Source of the DNA: Chloroflexi bacterium AL-N1 | GTDB lineage: Bacteria > Chloroflexota > Chloroflexia > Chloroflexales > Roseiflexaceae | Assembly: GCA_013122435.1 (NCBI GenBank) | Contig: WYDT01000017.1 | Span: 1 to 64,000, forward strand | Direction of reading: 5' to 3' | DNA length: 64,000 nt | Shown here: one piece after another, positions 44,296-53,677 of the stretch | Layout: every line of letters starts with the position of its first letter | Position numbering within the stretch: position 1 is the stretch's first letter | Notes under the pieces: generated by a model | What the model was told of the DNA's origin: nothing | Databases searched by the model: none | The model's input: only the letters and a program-made list of their open reading frames with translations | Program-made: the position numbers and the translations under genes

Positions 44296-45081
44296 ATGAG
44301 TGCTATGGAAATACAACAACATACTGCACCGGTGATCGAAGCGATAGATCTGCAAAAACAGTATGGCGAAACCTTCGCGGTGAAAGGGGTGAACTTGCAG
44401 GTACGCCCCGGTGAGATTTTTGGATTTCTGGGTCCCAACGGGGCCGGGAAAACTACCACAATCAAAATGCTGATCGGTCTACTGCGCCCGACTGCTGGTA
44501 TTGCGCGGATTGGTGGCCACGACATGCAACGTGAGCCGATTGCGGCCAAACAGTTGCTTGGTTTTGTGCCCGATCAACCCTACCTTCCCGAAAAACTCTC
44601 AGCACGCGAATACATTTCATTTATTGCAGGACTCTACCAGGTTGATCGGGCGACAGCACAGCGTCGTGGCGAGGAATTTCTCAAATTATTTGGGTTGGAA
44701 GCACGTGGTGATGAGCTGATCGGCAGCTATTCGCATGGCATGCGCCAGAAAACAGCTCTGACGGGTGCTTTGCTCCACAACCCACGTGCTTTCTTTCTTG
44801 ATGAACCAACGGTGGGGCTTGATCCACGGAGTGCGCGTTTGATTAAAGACATTCTGCGTGAGATCGCCGAACGTGATACCGCCGTGTTCATGTCGACGCA
44901 CATTCTCGAAATTGCCGAGCGCATGTGTGATCGGGTGGCCATCATTAGCGGTGGGCAGATCATTGCCATTGGTACAATGGACGAACTGCGTGCCGGGCGC
45001 ACCAGTGAGAGCCTCGAAGATATTTTCCTTGAATTAACCGGAGGCTCAGAAGAGGCTGAAATTGCCGATGCACTCGTATAA
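44296..45081 (+). CDS. ABC transporter ATP-binding protein
   Basis: The 261-residue ATPase has Walker A GPNGAGKTT near residue 48, a Q-loop region VPDQPYLPEKLSAREY near 95, signature YSHGMRQKTALTGALL near 145, Walker B AFFLDEPTVGLD near 163 and switch His in STHILEIAERM near 197. It is of the DrrA/CcmA type that drives two-component exporters. The permease follows 71 bases downstream and is its probable partner. ATG 44305 is an alternative start. Confidence 0.93.
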   Translation: MSAMEIQQHTAPVIEAIDLQKQYGETFAVKGVNLQVRPGEIFGFLGPNGAGKTTTIKMLIGLLRPTAGIARIGGHDMQREPIAAKQLLGFVPDQPYLPEKLSAREYISFIAGLYQVDRATAQRRGEEFLKLFGLEARGDELIGSYSHGMRQKTALTGALLHNPRAFFLDEPTVGLDPRSARLIKDILREIAERDTAVFMSTHILEIAERMCDRVAIISGGQIIAIGTMDELRAGRTSESLEDIFLELTGGSEEAEIADALV

Positions 45082-45152
45082 GGCCGTATCGTTCTATCAG
45101 ACATGTTGGTGTGCCAGACAGTTGTGCATGCCTGGTCGAGGCTGATCAATAT

Positions 45153-46880
45153 ATGCTTAATGCTGTTTTTGTTCTTGCACGTGCCCGTTTTTTGATTACA
45201 CGTAATACCTTCTGGCGTGGCAAAATCGGTCGTAAGATCTCGCTGTTGATTGTGTTTGGCTTTGTGGTCTTTATCGCGTTTTTGCTCTATAACTTCATGC
45301 AATGGTCCGTCAGCGGTCTCACCAGCCCACGCTTTGTTGAAATGCTGCAGGAGGCTGCTCGTGAACAACCTGAATTGGGTATCCCCACCGATTTTGCCCC
45401 ATTTCTTGAAGCCCTGCCGAGTGTGGCCCTCTTTAGCGCCCTCCTGTTCTTGATCTTTACCAGTTTTGGCAGTGTTCTTTCATCGCTCTATCTCTCGGGA
45501 GACATGGATACGCTGCTGGTGGCACCTGTTCCCATGCGGGCTGTGTTTATCGTCAAATTTTTCGATGGGTTAGTTATTCCATATGCATTGCTCTTTTTTT
45601 TGTTGGGTCCAGCATTGCTGGGGTATGGCCAGGGCATGGGTTTTGGCTGGCCTTTTATCGTTGCCGCAATCGTGGTGTTAGGGTTATTCCCGTTGCTCCC
45701 GGCAGGGCTAGGAGCGCTGCTGGTGATGGCCGTCGTACGGGTGATCCCGGCGAACCGTGCGCGAGACATTGCCGGTGTGCTCAGTGGCCTGGTGGGCATA
45801 GCTGTCTATGTGTCAACCCAATTCACCTCGCACCTTGCACCACGTGTTGCTACGGTAGAAACACTGGATACGCTACGTCAGTTGGATATGCCACTCTTTC
45901 CTTCCGCGTTAGCAGGCCGAACACTGTTGGCTGCAGGCAACGGTGAATGGATGACCTTACTCGTTTATGGTGGTTTGTTTACGGTTATTTCTGTTGGTGT
46001 TTTTATCATGTGCCTGTTTGTCTCTGAGCGTCTCTACTATGCAGGATGGTCAAACATGGCGACGCAAAGTGGTCGGGTGCGCCGCCGTTCAATCGCAGAT
46101 ACCCGACCTACCGCTACGTCACCACTTGTGCGCTGGATACCTGAGCAATCGTTATCGATTGTGTACAAAGACCTGCGCCTCTTTACCCGTGATCTTCGCA
46201 ACCTGCAACATCTTATCTTTCCCCTTGTATTGGCGGGAATCTGGACCTTCAATCTCATCACTGGTAACAACCCTTTCAGTGCATCCGGTTCGTCGGACAA
46301 TATACAAGCCATAGGTGCGTTGAGTGCAGCAGGTATTAGTTTTTTTGTTTGTCTATCCTTCTCTAGCGCCATCGCCGGCCCCGGCATCGGTCGGGAGGGC
46401 AAGGCGTTCTGGCAGCTCAAAGTTGCCCCAATCAGTGTGTGGCGCTTATTACTTGGCAAGTTTATGCTGGCCTATTTACCGTACCCCATTATTGGTACAG
46501 CATTTACGGCGCTGCTCATTGTGCTGCAGGGAAACTCGTTTATTGATTTTGTATATAGCCTGACATTGCTGCTCATTATCGGCGTTGGTACCACCAGCAT
46601 TTCACTGGGGTTAGGGGCCATCTTTCCGCGCTTCGATTGGGAGAAGCCCCAACAGCAGATGACCATGCGTGCCGGGTGTCTCTCTTTCGTTTTGTACATG
46701 GGCTACGTTGTGGTTGCGCTGGTCATTGTATTGGGGGCACCTGCGTTAGGTGAACTTGTGGAAGGTTTTGATCTGGTCTTTTCTCTGATAAGCTGGTTCC
46801 TACTGATCTTGCTGACTACCGTACTCACGTGGGGTATCCTGACGCTTGGGGCTACACGCCTGGAACGTGTCGAAGTGTAA
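45153..46880 (+). CDS. ABC exporter permease
   Basis: The 575-residue integral membrane protein has about 12 hydrophobic segments, beginning with SLLIVFGFVVFIAFLLYNFM after a basic N-terminus. A cytoplasmic loop near residue 300-330 (SGRVRRRSIADTRPTATS) splits two halves. It resembles large permeases encoded beside DrrA-like ATPases. The substrate is unknown. ATG 45153 is preferred over GTG 45111 because it places the first helix normally; GAGG is 11 bases upstream. Confidence 0.85.
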   Translation: MLNAVFVLARARFLITRNTFWRGKIGRKISLLIVFGFVVFIAFLLYNFMQWSVSGLTSPRFVEMLQEAAREQPELGIPTDFAPFLEALPSVALFSALLFLIFTSFGSVLSSLYLSGDMDTLLVAPVPMRAVFIVKFFDGLVIPYALLFFLLGPALLGYGQGMGFGWPFIVAAIVVLGLFPLLPAGLGALLVMAVVRVIPANRARDIAGVLSGLVGIAVYVSTQFTSHLAPRVATVETLDTLRQLDMPLFPSALAGRTLLAAGNGEWMTLLVYGGLFTVISVGVFIMCLFVSERLYYAGWSNMATQSGRVRRRSIADTRPTATSPLVRWIPEQSLSIVYKDLRLFTRDLRNLQHLIFPLVLAGIWTFNLITGNNPFSASGSSDNIQAIGALSAAGISFFVCLSFSSAIAGPGIGREGKAFWQLKVAPISVWRLLLGKFMLAYLPYPIIGTAFTALLIVLQGNSFIDFVYSLTLLLIIGVGTTSISLGLGAIFPRFDWEKPQQQMTMRAGCLSFVLYMGYVVVALVIVLGAPALGELVEGFDLVFSLISWFLLILLTTVLTWGILTLGATRLERVEV

Positions 46881-46997
46881 CGTGTGCTATTGTGTCGTCG
46901 TGAGTATGCCGATCTCCAGATCTGTGCTACAATCTGCTATATAGGTAAGGAAGCGGTTTATTGGTCTTATTAGTGCACGACGCATGTCGTTTTTACT

Positions 46998-47282
46998 ATG
47001 ATTCTAGGATCTTGTCGTATTGTTTTATATTTGCCAGGTGTTCATTCGCTGAAAGAAAAACGTAGTATCGTCAAATCTGTATTGGGGCGTTTACGCAGCC
47101 GTTTCAACATCTCTGCGGCTGAGGTAGACGCACAGGACATTCATCAACGCGCTGTCATTGGGATCGCCTGTGTCTCGTCTTCGTTTGATTATGCACGCGG
47201 TCAATTGGAAGCAGTCGTCAAGTGGGTCGAAGAGCAACGCCCGGATGCGCCCATCCTTGATTATGAAATTGAGCTATTGTAG
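46998..47282 (+). CDS. DUF503 (YlxP-like) protein
   Basis: The 94-residue protein matches DUF503: SCRIVLYLPGVHSLKEKRSIVKS, RLRSRFNISAAEVD, RAVIGIACVSS and a C-terminal ILDYEIELL strand. It is a compact ferredoxin-like fold found in many Gram-positive and Chloroflexota genomes, often near translation genes; its function is not settled. TACAAT near 46929 may be part of its promoter. Confidence 0.92.
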   Translation: MILGSCRIVLYLPGVHSLKEKRSIVKSVLGRLRSRFNISAAEVDAQDIHQRAVIGIACVSSSFDYARGQLEAVVKWVEEQRPDAPILDYEIELL

Positions 47283-47317
47283 CAAAAATACCGTCAATAT
47301 CGCCTACACAACGCCAT

Positions 47318-48358
47318 ATGGATGAATTGTTTTTTTACCCTTTTCCGGCTTTAGTCGGACAGGAAGAGCTAAAAAAAGCACTGGTGCTTGCCATTGTCAA
47401 CCCGCATATCAGCGGTGTCTTGCTGATGGGGCCATATGGTGTTGGCAAAACAACGGCGGTGCGGGCCTTAAACGATATTCTGCCCATGATCGAGCGTGAG
47501 GAGATTGGTGAGGAAGGGCAGATCACCACGCGCCATGAACTGATGCGGATCATCGAGTTGCCGCTCAATGCGCGTCTCGAAGATGTTGTTGGTGGCATCA
47601 ATGAACGTATTGCGTTGGAACAACAGCGAGTGGTGTTACAGGAAGGTGTGTTGGCCAAGGCCCATCGGCACGTTTTGTACATCGATGAGATTAACCTGTT
47701 GGATGCCCAGGTCATTGATGCGATTCTTGATGCAGCGGCCCAGGGACGGACGTTTGTACGGCGAGGCCCTATGACGCGATTGTTGCCTTCCCAGTTCGTG
47801 CTGATCGGCTCGATGAATCCTGAGGAAGGTATCCTACGCCCGCAGATTCTCGACCGTTTTGCGTTGCGCGTATGGGTGGCGCCTCTCTCCGAACGTGATC
47901 AGCGTATCCAGGTGTATCGCCGTGCTCGTGACTTTCGTCTGAACCCCGAGGCGTTTCGCGAGCGCTACACTGCCGAGATAGGGGTCCTCAAACGTGAAGT
48001 TACTGCTGCACGGGAACTTTTGCCCCAGGTAACTATCGCACCAAAGGCGGAAGAATTTGCACTGACATGTATTCAATCTCTCAACATTCCCTCACATCGT
48101 TCTGAGATTATGCTGTTGGAGGCGGCACGAGCACGTGCGGCTGCCGATGCCCGTCAGCAAGTCTCGATTGATGATGTGCGTAAGGTAGCACCGTTGGTCT
48201 TACGTCAGCGGCGCAGTACGCATCTTGAGACATACGCCGCCCAGATTGCTGTCGAGGATCGCGCCATCCAGGAAACCCTTGATCAAGTGGAGCGGCCATC
48301 AACCAACGGACGCGTGTCGCGTCGCCGCAAAACCAAAACCTCATCAACCAAATCGTGA
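47318..48358 (+). CDS. AAA ATPase of the magnesium chelatase subunit I type
   Basis: The 346-residue protein starts YPFPALVGQEELKKALVLAIVNP, the BchI-type N-terminus. Walker A is MGPYGVGKTTAV near residue 38, Walker B VLYIDEINLLD near 118 and sensor I GSMNPEEGILRPQILDRF near 165. HRSEIMLLEAARARAAAD near 265 is the lid helix. A basic Ser/Lys tail (SRRRKTKTSSTKS) closes it. No BchD or BchH partner is present here, so a MoxR/CoxD-like remodelling role is as likely as pigment synthesis. It lies 35 bases after DUF503. Confidence 0.88.
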   Translation: MDELFFYPFPALVGQEELKKALVLAIVNPHISGVLLMGPYGVGKTTAVRALNDILPMIEREEIGEEGQITTRHELMRIIELPLNARLEDVVGGINERIALEQQRVVLQEGVLAKAHRHVLYIDEINLLDAQVIDAILDAAAQGRTFVRRGPMTRLLPSQFVLIGSMNPEEGILRPQILDRFALRVWVAPLSERDQRIQVYRRARDFRLNPEAFRERYTAEIGVLKREVTAARELLPQVTIAPKAEEFALTCIQSLNIPSHRSEIMLLEAARARAAADARQQVSIDDVRKVAPLVLRQRRSTHLETYAAQIAVEDRAIQETLDQVERPSTNGRVSRRRKTKTSSTKS

Positions 48359-48365
48359 CAATCAC

Positions 48366-49177
48366 TTATCGCTGCCGACTACTCCGGTATATTCCGGGAG
48401 ATACACCTGTCATAGCGCGGAACTGTCGTGCAAAAAAATAGACGTCGTTGTACCCTAACTCCGTTGCGATCGCTTGTAATGGCAACTCGGTATGGAGCAA
48501 CAGTCGGCGTGCTGCAGTCATGCGATTCTGCACAACGTAGCTATGCATCGTTGTGCCAGTCGCTTGCTTAAAACGTCGCCGCAATGTTGATACACTCATT
48601 CCAACCTCTGCCGCGATATGGTCGTAGTCGGGGGCAAAATGTCCGGTCTGTCGTAGCTGGCGCAAGACGTGGTCTAACCAGGCTGCCTGGACAGAGGTGT
48701 GTGTACGAACTTCGGCAAGTTCCAGTAGCAATTGTTCGAGTTTATTGATTGCACGGAGTTTGCCCCAGCGATCAGCCCGATGCGCCAGGTGAATCAGCTC
48801 ATCAAAAAAGGCCCCGTAATCCTGCTCCGGTGGTGCTGGTTGGGGTATTGTCGGCCATAATCAGCAATCCACTGATTGACTCGTGGCCCTAAAAAACCGA
48901 TGTGGCGATGGAACCAGTGTGATGTTCCCCCGGCTGCATGGAAGCGAATGTGGGGGCCGGGGTAGGCCGGCCAGAACTACACACCACTCAGATGGTATTC
49001 CTGCTGATCGTAGGACAGGAACAAAGCGCCTTCTGTCATCAATTGTATCGTGTAGTATCCTACAAGTTGTTTGTCGATAATAATCGTGCAATGTGGATTA
49101 TGTGTGCTTGCTAAAAAGGTCAGATCTTCGTCCATACCTGGGCCTCTGTGTATATGTACGATGCGTGTAAAGTGCAA
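48366..49177 (-). pseudogene. AraC-family regulator, TAG and frameshift
   Basis: The intact C-terminal piece (48731-48366) has both helix-turn-helix units: DHIAAEVGMSVSTLRRRFKQ and PLQAIATELGYNDVYFFARQFRAMTG. The N-terminal cupin sensor piece (from 49177) reads LFLSYDQQEYHLSGV, stops at TAG 48979-48977, then continues FWPAYPGPHIRFHAAGGTSHW and WIAD before a frame change near 48858 into PEQDYGAFFDELIHLAHRAD. TAG probably replaces TGG. It is divergent from the PhyH gene 90 bases away and was probably its regulator. Confidence 0.85.
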
Positions 49178-49267
49178 AGAAATGCCAGTAATGTCTATTG
49201 TTTCCTGCTGTGTTCAGCATACAATACCTACACACATTATGCAGATTATACAAAAGGAGCATAGACG

Positions 49268-50038
49268 ATGGAGACACATAATACGCTTAGTGCTGCACAG
49301 TGGGAGCAGTATCAGCAGGATGGGTTTGTGAAACTGGGCAAACTGTTGAATGATCACGATCTGACGACGTTACAAACCCGCATCGACGATATTATGCTTG
49401 GCCGTGCCGATGTCGATTATGACCGTATGTTGATGCAGCTTGATAGCCAGGATGGGCAGTATCAGAACGTTGGTGAACAGAGCAAGGGTTTTAAGGAGGC
49501 CACGCTTTCCTATCGTAAAATCCAGGATCTGGAGTATGATCCGCTATTTTTGAGTTATATGCAACGACCGATTTTCCGCGACATCTGTGCGCGTGTGTAT
49601 GGGGAGCAGACTCCTATTGCAGCGTTTCGCGCGATGTTTATGAACAAGCCTGCTCATCGGGGGACGCTTCTGCCGTGGCATCAGGATCGCTGGACACATC
49701 TGGATCGCGATCCTCAGATTACCCTCTGGACAGCGCTTGATCCAGTAACGATACCAAATGGATGTGTTCAGGTGATTGTAGGTAGCCACCGATTTGGTCT
49801 GCTCAACCCAGCACACCCGTCCGGCTTTCTCACTGAGGAACAGGTTGAACATTATGCCCCGGACGACAAAGTAGTCTATCTTGAACTTGCACCTGGTGAA
49901 GTCGTGCTACTTCACAACTGGCTCCTGCATCGTTCTGACACGAATACCACAGACGTGTCACGACGGGCCTTTAGCGTGTGCTACATGGATGCTGGAACAC
50001 ACGCGGACAATGGCGAGCAATATCCTACGGTTTTTTAG
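49268..50038 (+). CDS. Phytanoyl-CoA dioxygenase (PhyH) family protein
   Basis: The 256-residue Fe(II)/2-oxoglutarate-dependent oxygenase has YQQDGFVKLGKLL near residue 14, LLPWHQDRWTH near 136 with the His-x-Asp iron ligands, GCVQVIVGSHRFG near 165, and LLHNWLLHRSDTNTT near 215 with the distal His and an Arg for 2-oxoglutarate. Such enzymes hydroxylate small molecules, including in secondary metabolism. GGAGC precedes ATG 49268. The divergent AraC regulator is broken, so control may be lost. Confidence 0.92.
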   Translation: METHNTLSAAQWEQYQQDGFVKLGKLLNDHDLTTLQTRIDDIMLGRADVDYDRMLMQLDSQDGQYQNVGEQSKGFKEATLSYRKIQDLEYDPLFLSYMQRPIFRDICARVYGEQTPIAAFRAMFMNKPAHRGTLLPWHQDRWTHLDRDPQITLWTALDPVTIPNGCVQVIVGSHRFGLLNPAHPSGFLTEEQVEHYAPDDKVVYLELAPGEVVLLHNWLLHRSDTNTTDVSRRAFSVCYMDAGTHADNGEQYPTVF

Positions 50039-50054
50039 ATTTTTAGTTTTTAGA

Positions 50055-50130
50055 CCCTAAGGGTTAGGAGTAAAACAACCTCGACATGGGTGATTTGAGT
50101 GATGTGGGTGGGGAATAGAAACCCTAAAGG
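50055..50130 (+). repeat. CCTTTAGGG repeat, single half unit
   Basis: CCCTAAGGG at 50055-50063 and CCCTAAAGG at 50122-50130 start 67 bases apart, as in the large loci; TTGCCCATGT follows. The unit begins 16 bases after the PhyH stop. The internal sequence has diverged. Confidence 0.6.
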
Positions 50131-50241
50131 TTGCCCATGTCCAGAGATCCATTGTGACTTTTTTCTATGCTCTTGCGTATTGAGATAGACAGTAGTAAAC
50201 TGAAAATCTTCCAGACATGCAGAGTAAGAAAAGAGGAAAAG

Positions 50242-50742
50242 ATGGTTGATTTTAAGTGGTGTTCATCGTGTAGGCAACGAGTCTGGACTCCAAATGATGT
50301 TTGTAACATTTGCCAGAGTCCTGTTGAGGAAGTCCCAGTCCCATCCGAACGTAATACCTTACGTACAGGAGTGTGTCCCAAATGTCAGTCGCAGGATATT
50401 ATCCCCGACTGGCCGATAGAAATGATCAACACCTCATTTGGCCAGGAAAAAGTAAAGATCAAAATTGCTGCTAAACCAGAGGCTGTTTTTAAGCGGAATG
50501 CTGAAATTCGTGAGTTGCGTACATGGATTTGTGGTACATGTGGCCACGTTGAACTCTTTATCGATGGTGCGAAGGGGCTTTGGGATGCCTATCAACAGGG
50601 ATACGCAGAAAAGCGAAACACAAAAGTGATTGCACAGTCACGCCAATGTGAGCACTGCCACAATATCGTCTCGGTGGAAGCCCTTTTCTGTGAACAATGT
50701 GGCGAGCGTCTTTCGAGTGCCGGAAAATCAACGAACGTTTGA
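50242..50742 (+). CDS. Multi-zinc-ribbon protein
   Basis: The 166-residue protein has three pairs of CxxC motifs: WCSSC with CNIC near residues 6-24, CPKC near 48 with ICGTCG near 98, and CEHC with CEQC near 138-154. These should form zinc ribbons. The middle (PDWPIEMINTSFGQEKVKIKIAAKPEAVFK) resembles the small zinc-ribbon proteins often annotated as hypothetical. ATG 50242 follows AGAGGAAAAG and is preferred over 50167. No enzymatic motif is seen. Confidence 0.75.
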   Translation: MVDFKWCSSCRQRVWTPNDVCNICQSPVEEVPVPSERNTLRTGVCPKCQSQDIIPDWPIEMINTSFGQEKVKIKIAAKPEAVFKRNAEIRELRTWICGTCGHVELFIDGAKGLWDAYQQGYAEKRNTKVIAQSRQCEHCHNIVSVEALFCEQCGERLSSAGKSTNV

Positions 50743-50773
50743 AACCATAAACATAACAAAATAGGAATCCTGA

Positions 50774-51424
50774 ATGACCATCGCTCAAAATCCGCCAGAT
50801 TGGGAAAGCACCTTCGCGCATTTTCTTATTCACAACAGTGATATGAGTGATGCTGCTCACGATCTGGAACATATTCGGCGTGTGGTCAACACGGCTACCA
50901 TGCTAGCACACAGTGAGGGAGCGGATCTTGCTGTAGTGTTGCCTGCTGCCTGGCTTCACGACTGTGTGATGGTGCCAAAAGACTCACCACTGCGCCCACA
51001 GGCATCGATGATGGCTGCTGAAAAAGCTATTACCTTCCTTAAACACATTGCCTACCCTACAAACAATATTGACGCGATTTACCATGCCATCGAAGCACAT
51101 AGCTTTTCGGCCAATATCCTACCACGGACGCGGGAAGCTCAGATTGTGCGGGATGCCGACCGTCTTGACGCGATTGGTGCTATTGGTATTGCGCGCTGTC
51201 TGATGCTTGGTGGTGCGATGGGTCGACGGTTTTATGACGCAGATGATCCTTTTGGCGAAACTCGTCAGCTTGATGACAATACCAATGTGATCGATCATTT
51301 TTACTCCAAACTCTTGCGCCTCGCCGATGGCATGATGACGGAGGCGGGCCGCGCGGAAGCCCAACGACGGACGGCGTTTATGCAGCAGTTTTTGGTGCAG
51401 TTACGGGTAGAACTAAACCTTTAG
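50774..51424 (+). CDS. HD-domain phosphohydrolase (YedJ/YpgQ-like)
   Basis: The 216-residue protein has AAHDLEHIRRVVNTA near residue 27 (first His), AAWLHDCVMVP near 58 (HD metal pair), IEAHSFSANILPRTREAQIVRDADRLDAIGAIGIARC near 101 with a further His and Asp, and DHFYSKLLRLADGM near 176. These are the landmarks of the YedJ/YpgQ subgroup, which hydrolyses nucleotides or other phosphates. The last codons overlap a repeat copy, CCTTTAG, so the stop codon TAG lies within it. Confidence 0.9.
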   Translation: MTIAQNPPDWESTFAHFLIHNSDMSDAAHDLEHIRRVVNTATMLAHSEGADLAVVLPAAWLHDCVMVPKDSPLRPQASMMAAEKAITFLKHIAYPTNNIDAIYHAIEAHSFSANILPRTREAQIVRDADRLDAIGAIGIARCLMLGGAMGRRFYDADDPFGETRQLDDNTNVIDHFYSKLLRLADGMMTEAGRAEAQRRTAFMQQFLVQLRVELNL

Positions 51425-51506
51425 AGTGTTGGTTTGAACCATTGTGATGCCATCAAAGCGGTCATCTAGCTGATATTACAAGGCGTAAGAGACGGGACTT
51501 TTAGGG
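51419..51506 (+). repeat. Decayed CCTTTAGGG repeat
   Basis: CCTTTAGAG (51419-51427) contains the HD-hydrolase stop codon, and CTTTTAGGG lies at 51498-51506, 79 bases further. Spacing and inner sequence differ from the large loci, so this is a weak copy. Confidence 0.35.
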
Positions 51507-51592
51507 TTTCGACACTCCTCTTGTCGATCATGATGTGTTCCTGTATCATGCTACAATTATTACCCGCCCACTAACAATCAAGCAAGGTTGCC

Positions 51593-52324
51593 ATGATGTC
51601 GTCACAGCACTTCGTTCATCGTTCGCTTGTTCGCATCGGTAGTTGGGGAGCAATCGTATCAGGGGTGTCTTTTCTGGGAGCAGTTGGTTATCTACTTAGT
51701 GTTCTTCCTCGATTCGGCCTTCAGATGAGCATGTTTGACTCTCCACAGACCTTCCTTCCATGGATTGCAGAACATACTACGCTCTACGGATATTTATGGC
51801 TCCTCTACTTCACCTCACTCGCTTTCCTCATTCCAGTTCCGATTGCCGTTGCCGAAAAGCTTCGCAACAGCATGAACACATCGTCGGCACTGGTCACGAT
51901 CTCTACCATAGTTGGGATACTTGGTATTCCGCTTGGGGTTGTTAGTGTTGTCATCCAATCGACTATCTCACCAATCACAGCCCATGCGTTTGTAGACCCG
52001 GCAAGTTCTCCAGCATACCAGGAGTCGGTGGTGTTGATGCACACATTACTTGCTGATGTTGGTATGCAGCTTCGGCTTACTGCTGAGCTTTTCTGGGGAT
52101 TCTGGATAGGGTTGCTCGGTTTTGTGCTGCTACGCTACACACAGCACACACAGCTGCTGTTCCTTGGCTGGTACAACGCAGCGATTGCGCTGATCACGGC
52201 GAGCGTAGTCATCGCAAAGGTCATCGGCATATCTGATCTAGAACCTTTGTTAGGCATTGTACTTGCGTGTACCTATCTGGTGTTAGGGTACTGGCTTGCA
52301 ACTCCCGCCAGACCAGTAACATAA
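51593..52324 (+). CDS. Multi-spanning membrane protein
   Basis: The 243-residue protein has six hydrophobic segments, near residues 18-36, 64-84, 100-125, 147-185 and 195-240, with short polar loops. It is not assigned to a family. An ordinary DUF4386-type membrane protein is possible from its length and layout. AAGG lies before ATG 51593, and TACAAT near 51554 may be its -10. Confidence 0.7.
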   Translation: MMSSQHFVHRSLVRIGSWGAIVSGVSFLGAVGYLLSVLPRFGLQMSMFDSPQTFLPWIAEHTTLYGYLWLLYFTSLAFLIPVPIAVAEKLRNSMNTSSALVTISTIVGILGIPLGVVSVVIQSTISPITAHAFVDPASSPAYQESVVLMHTLLADVGMQLRLTAELFWGFWIGLLGFVLLRYTQHTQLLFLGWYNAAIALITASVVIAKVIGISDLEPLLGIVLACTYLVLGYWLATPARPVT

Positions 52325-52396
52325 TGCTGTCGAAAATTCTGCTACAATACGGCGTACAATTACCATTCTACATGTATTTGGGGAGTATATCTTGTT

Positions 52397-53554
52397 ATGG
52401 CTGGTCAATGTTTGCGCCTGATGCTATTCTTTGTAGTGATCATTATATTCGCACCCGTCGTGAACGCTACCACCTTCGTCGCACGGGTCTCAACTCTCGC
52501 TGGTAGTGCCCAAAACCGTGGCGATGCGAATGGAAGTGGTGCAAGTGCCCGTTTTGATTTCCCCTATGATATCGCGTTGAGTGGTGACGGGACATTTGCG
52601 TTGGTCACTGATGCGCGCAACAATACGGTCCGGCGCCTCGATCTGCCCACACGCGAAGTCACTACCCTGGCAGGTGCTGCTGGTATACGTGGCCAGGCTG
52701 ATGGCACAGGCACCGATGCTCGTTTCGCCTACCCATCTGGTATTGCGCTTAACAGCGATGGCACGCTTGCTCTCGTTGTCGATACCGACAACCATACGAT
52801 ACGCACTATCGACATCGTCAGTGATGCAGTTGCCACCATAGCAGGTACTGCTGGAACATCTGGAAGTAGCAATGGATCTGGTGCAAGTGTCCGATTTAAT
52901 GCGCCGCAGAGTATTGCGTTGAGTACAGACGAAACGTTTGCTGTCATTGCAGATACCGATAATCACACAATCCGACGCCTCGATCTCACGACACGTGAGG
53001 TTACCACGCTCGCCGGGCAGCCAGGGGAAATGGGAGATAGTGATGGAATTGGCCCAGCCGCTCGATTTGCATCCCCACGTGGCATTGCGTTCGACCCAGC
53101 AGAACAATTTGTGTTAATTGCCGACAGTGAAAACCACACGCTCCGTCGCCTTGACCTGACCACTGGCCAGGTGACCACTATTGTCGGTCAACCAGGGGAA
53201 CAGGGTGTAACCGACGGAGGTGGTCGTGAGGCGTTGCTGTCCTTCCCTCGTGGCCTCTCAATCAGTACCGACGGAACGTTTGCACTGGTCGCCGATTTTT
53301 CCAACAGCACCATCCGTCAGATCGCTCTCGATACAAACAGCGTGACAACACTAGCAGGAAGCCCTGGTATGGAAGGGAGTACCGATAGTGCAGGCAACAG
53401 TGCGTTGTTTGCCAATCCGTCTGGTGTAGCTCTGAGTAGCGATTCTGCGTTTGCACTGGTAACAGACACATCGAATCACACGATTCGACAACTGAGTTTT
53501 GTAGAAGTCACCCCCCGCGCCTATTTGCCGATTATTCAAGCTGAAACACCGTAA
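52397..53554 (+). CDS. Secreted NHL-repeat protein
   Basis: The 385-residue protein begins with a signal-like helix (CLRLMLFFVVIIIFAPVVNA). Six repeats of about 56 residues then follow the pattern 'VTTLAG-x-pG-x2-G-x3-DG-x-G-x2-ARF-x2-P-x-G-I-A-x-S-x-DGT-x-ALVADT-x-NHTIRRLDL'. This is an NHL beta-propeller, probably six-bladed, exported from the cytoplasm. NHL domains bind proteins, RNA or ligands; no catalytic module is attached. It ends five bases before a CCTTTAGGG copy. Confidence 0.85.
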   Translation: MAGQCLRLMLFFVVIIIFAPVVNATTFVARVSTLAGSAQNRGDANGSGASARFDFPYDIALSGDGTFALVTDARNNTVRRLDLPTREVTTLAGAAGIRGQADGTGTDARFAYPSGIALNSDGTLALVVDTDNHTIRTIDIVSDAVATIAGTAGTSGSSNGSGASVRFNAPQSIALSTDETFAVIADTDNHTIRRLDLTTREVTTLAGQPGEMGDSDGIGPAARFASPRGIAFDPAEQFVLIADSENHTLRRLDLTTGQVTTIVGQPGEQGVTDGGGREALLSFPRGLSISTDGTFALVADFSNSTIRQIALDTNSVTTLAGSPGMEGSTDSAGNSALFANPSGVALSSDSAFALVTDTSNHTIRQLSFVEVTPRAYLPIIQAETP

Positions 53555-53558
53555 TAGA

Positions 53559-53677
53559 CCTTTAGGGTATAGGGAAAACCACACGATCGGCACCCGAATC
53601 TTGTGCAAAATTAGTTTACACCTTTACAACCGTAAATATGGCATGTGCCCATGGCGATTAAACCGGAGCCTTTAGGG
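53559..53677 (+). repeat. CCTTTAGGG pair between convergent genes
   Basis: CCTTTAGGG starts at 53559, five bases after the NHL stop, and again at 53669, inside the last codons of the minus-strand sigma factor. Spacing is 110 bases and inner sequence is unlike the large loci. Confidence 0.45.
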
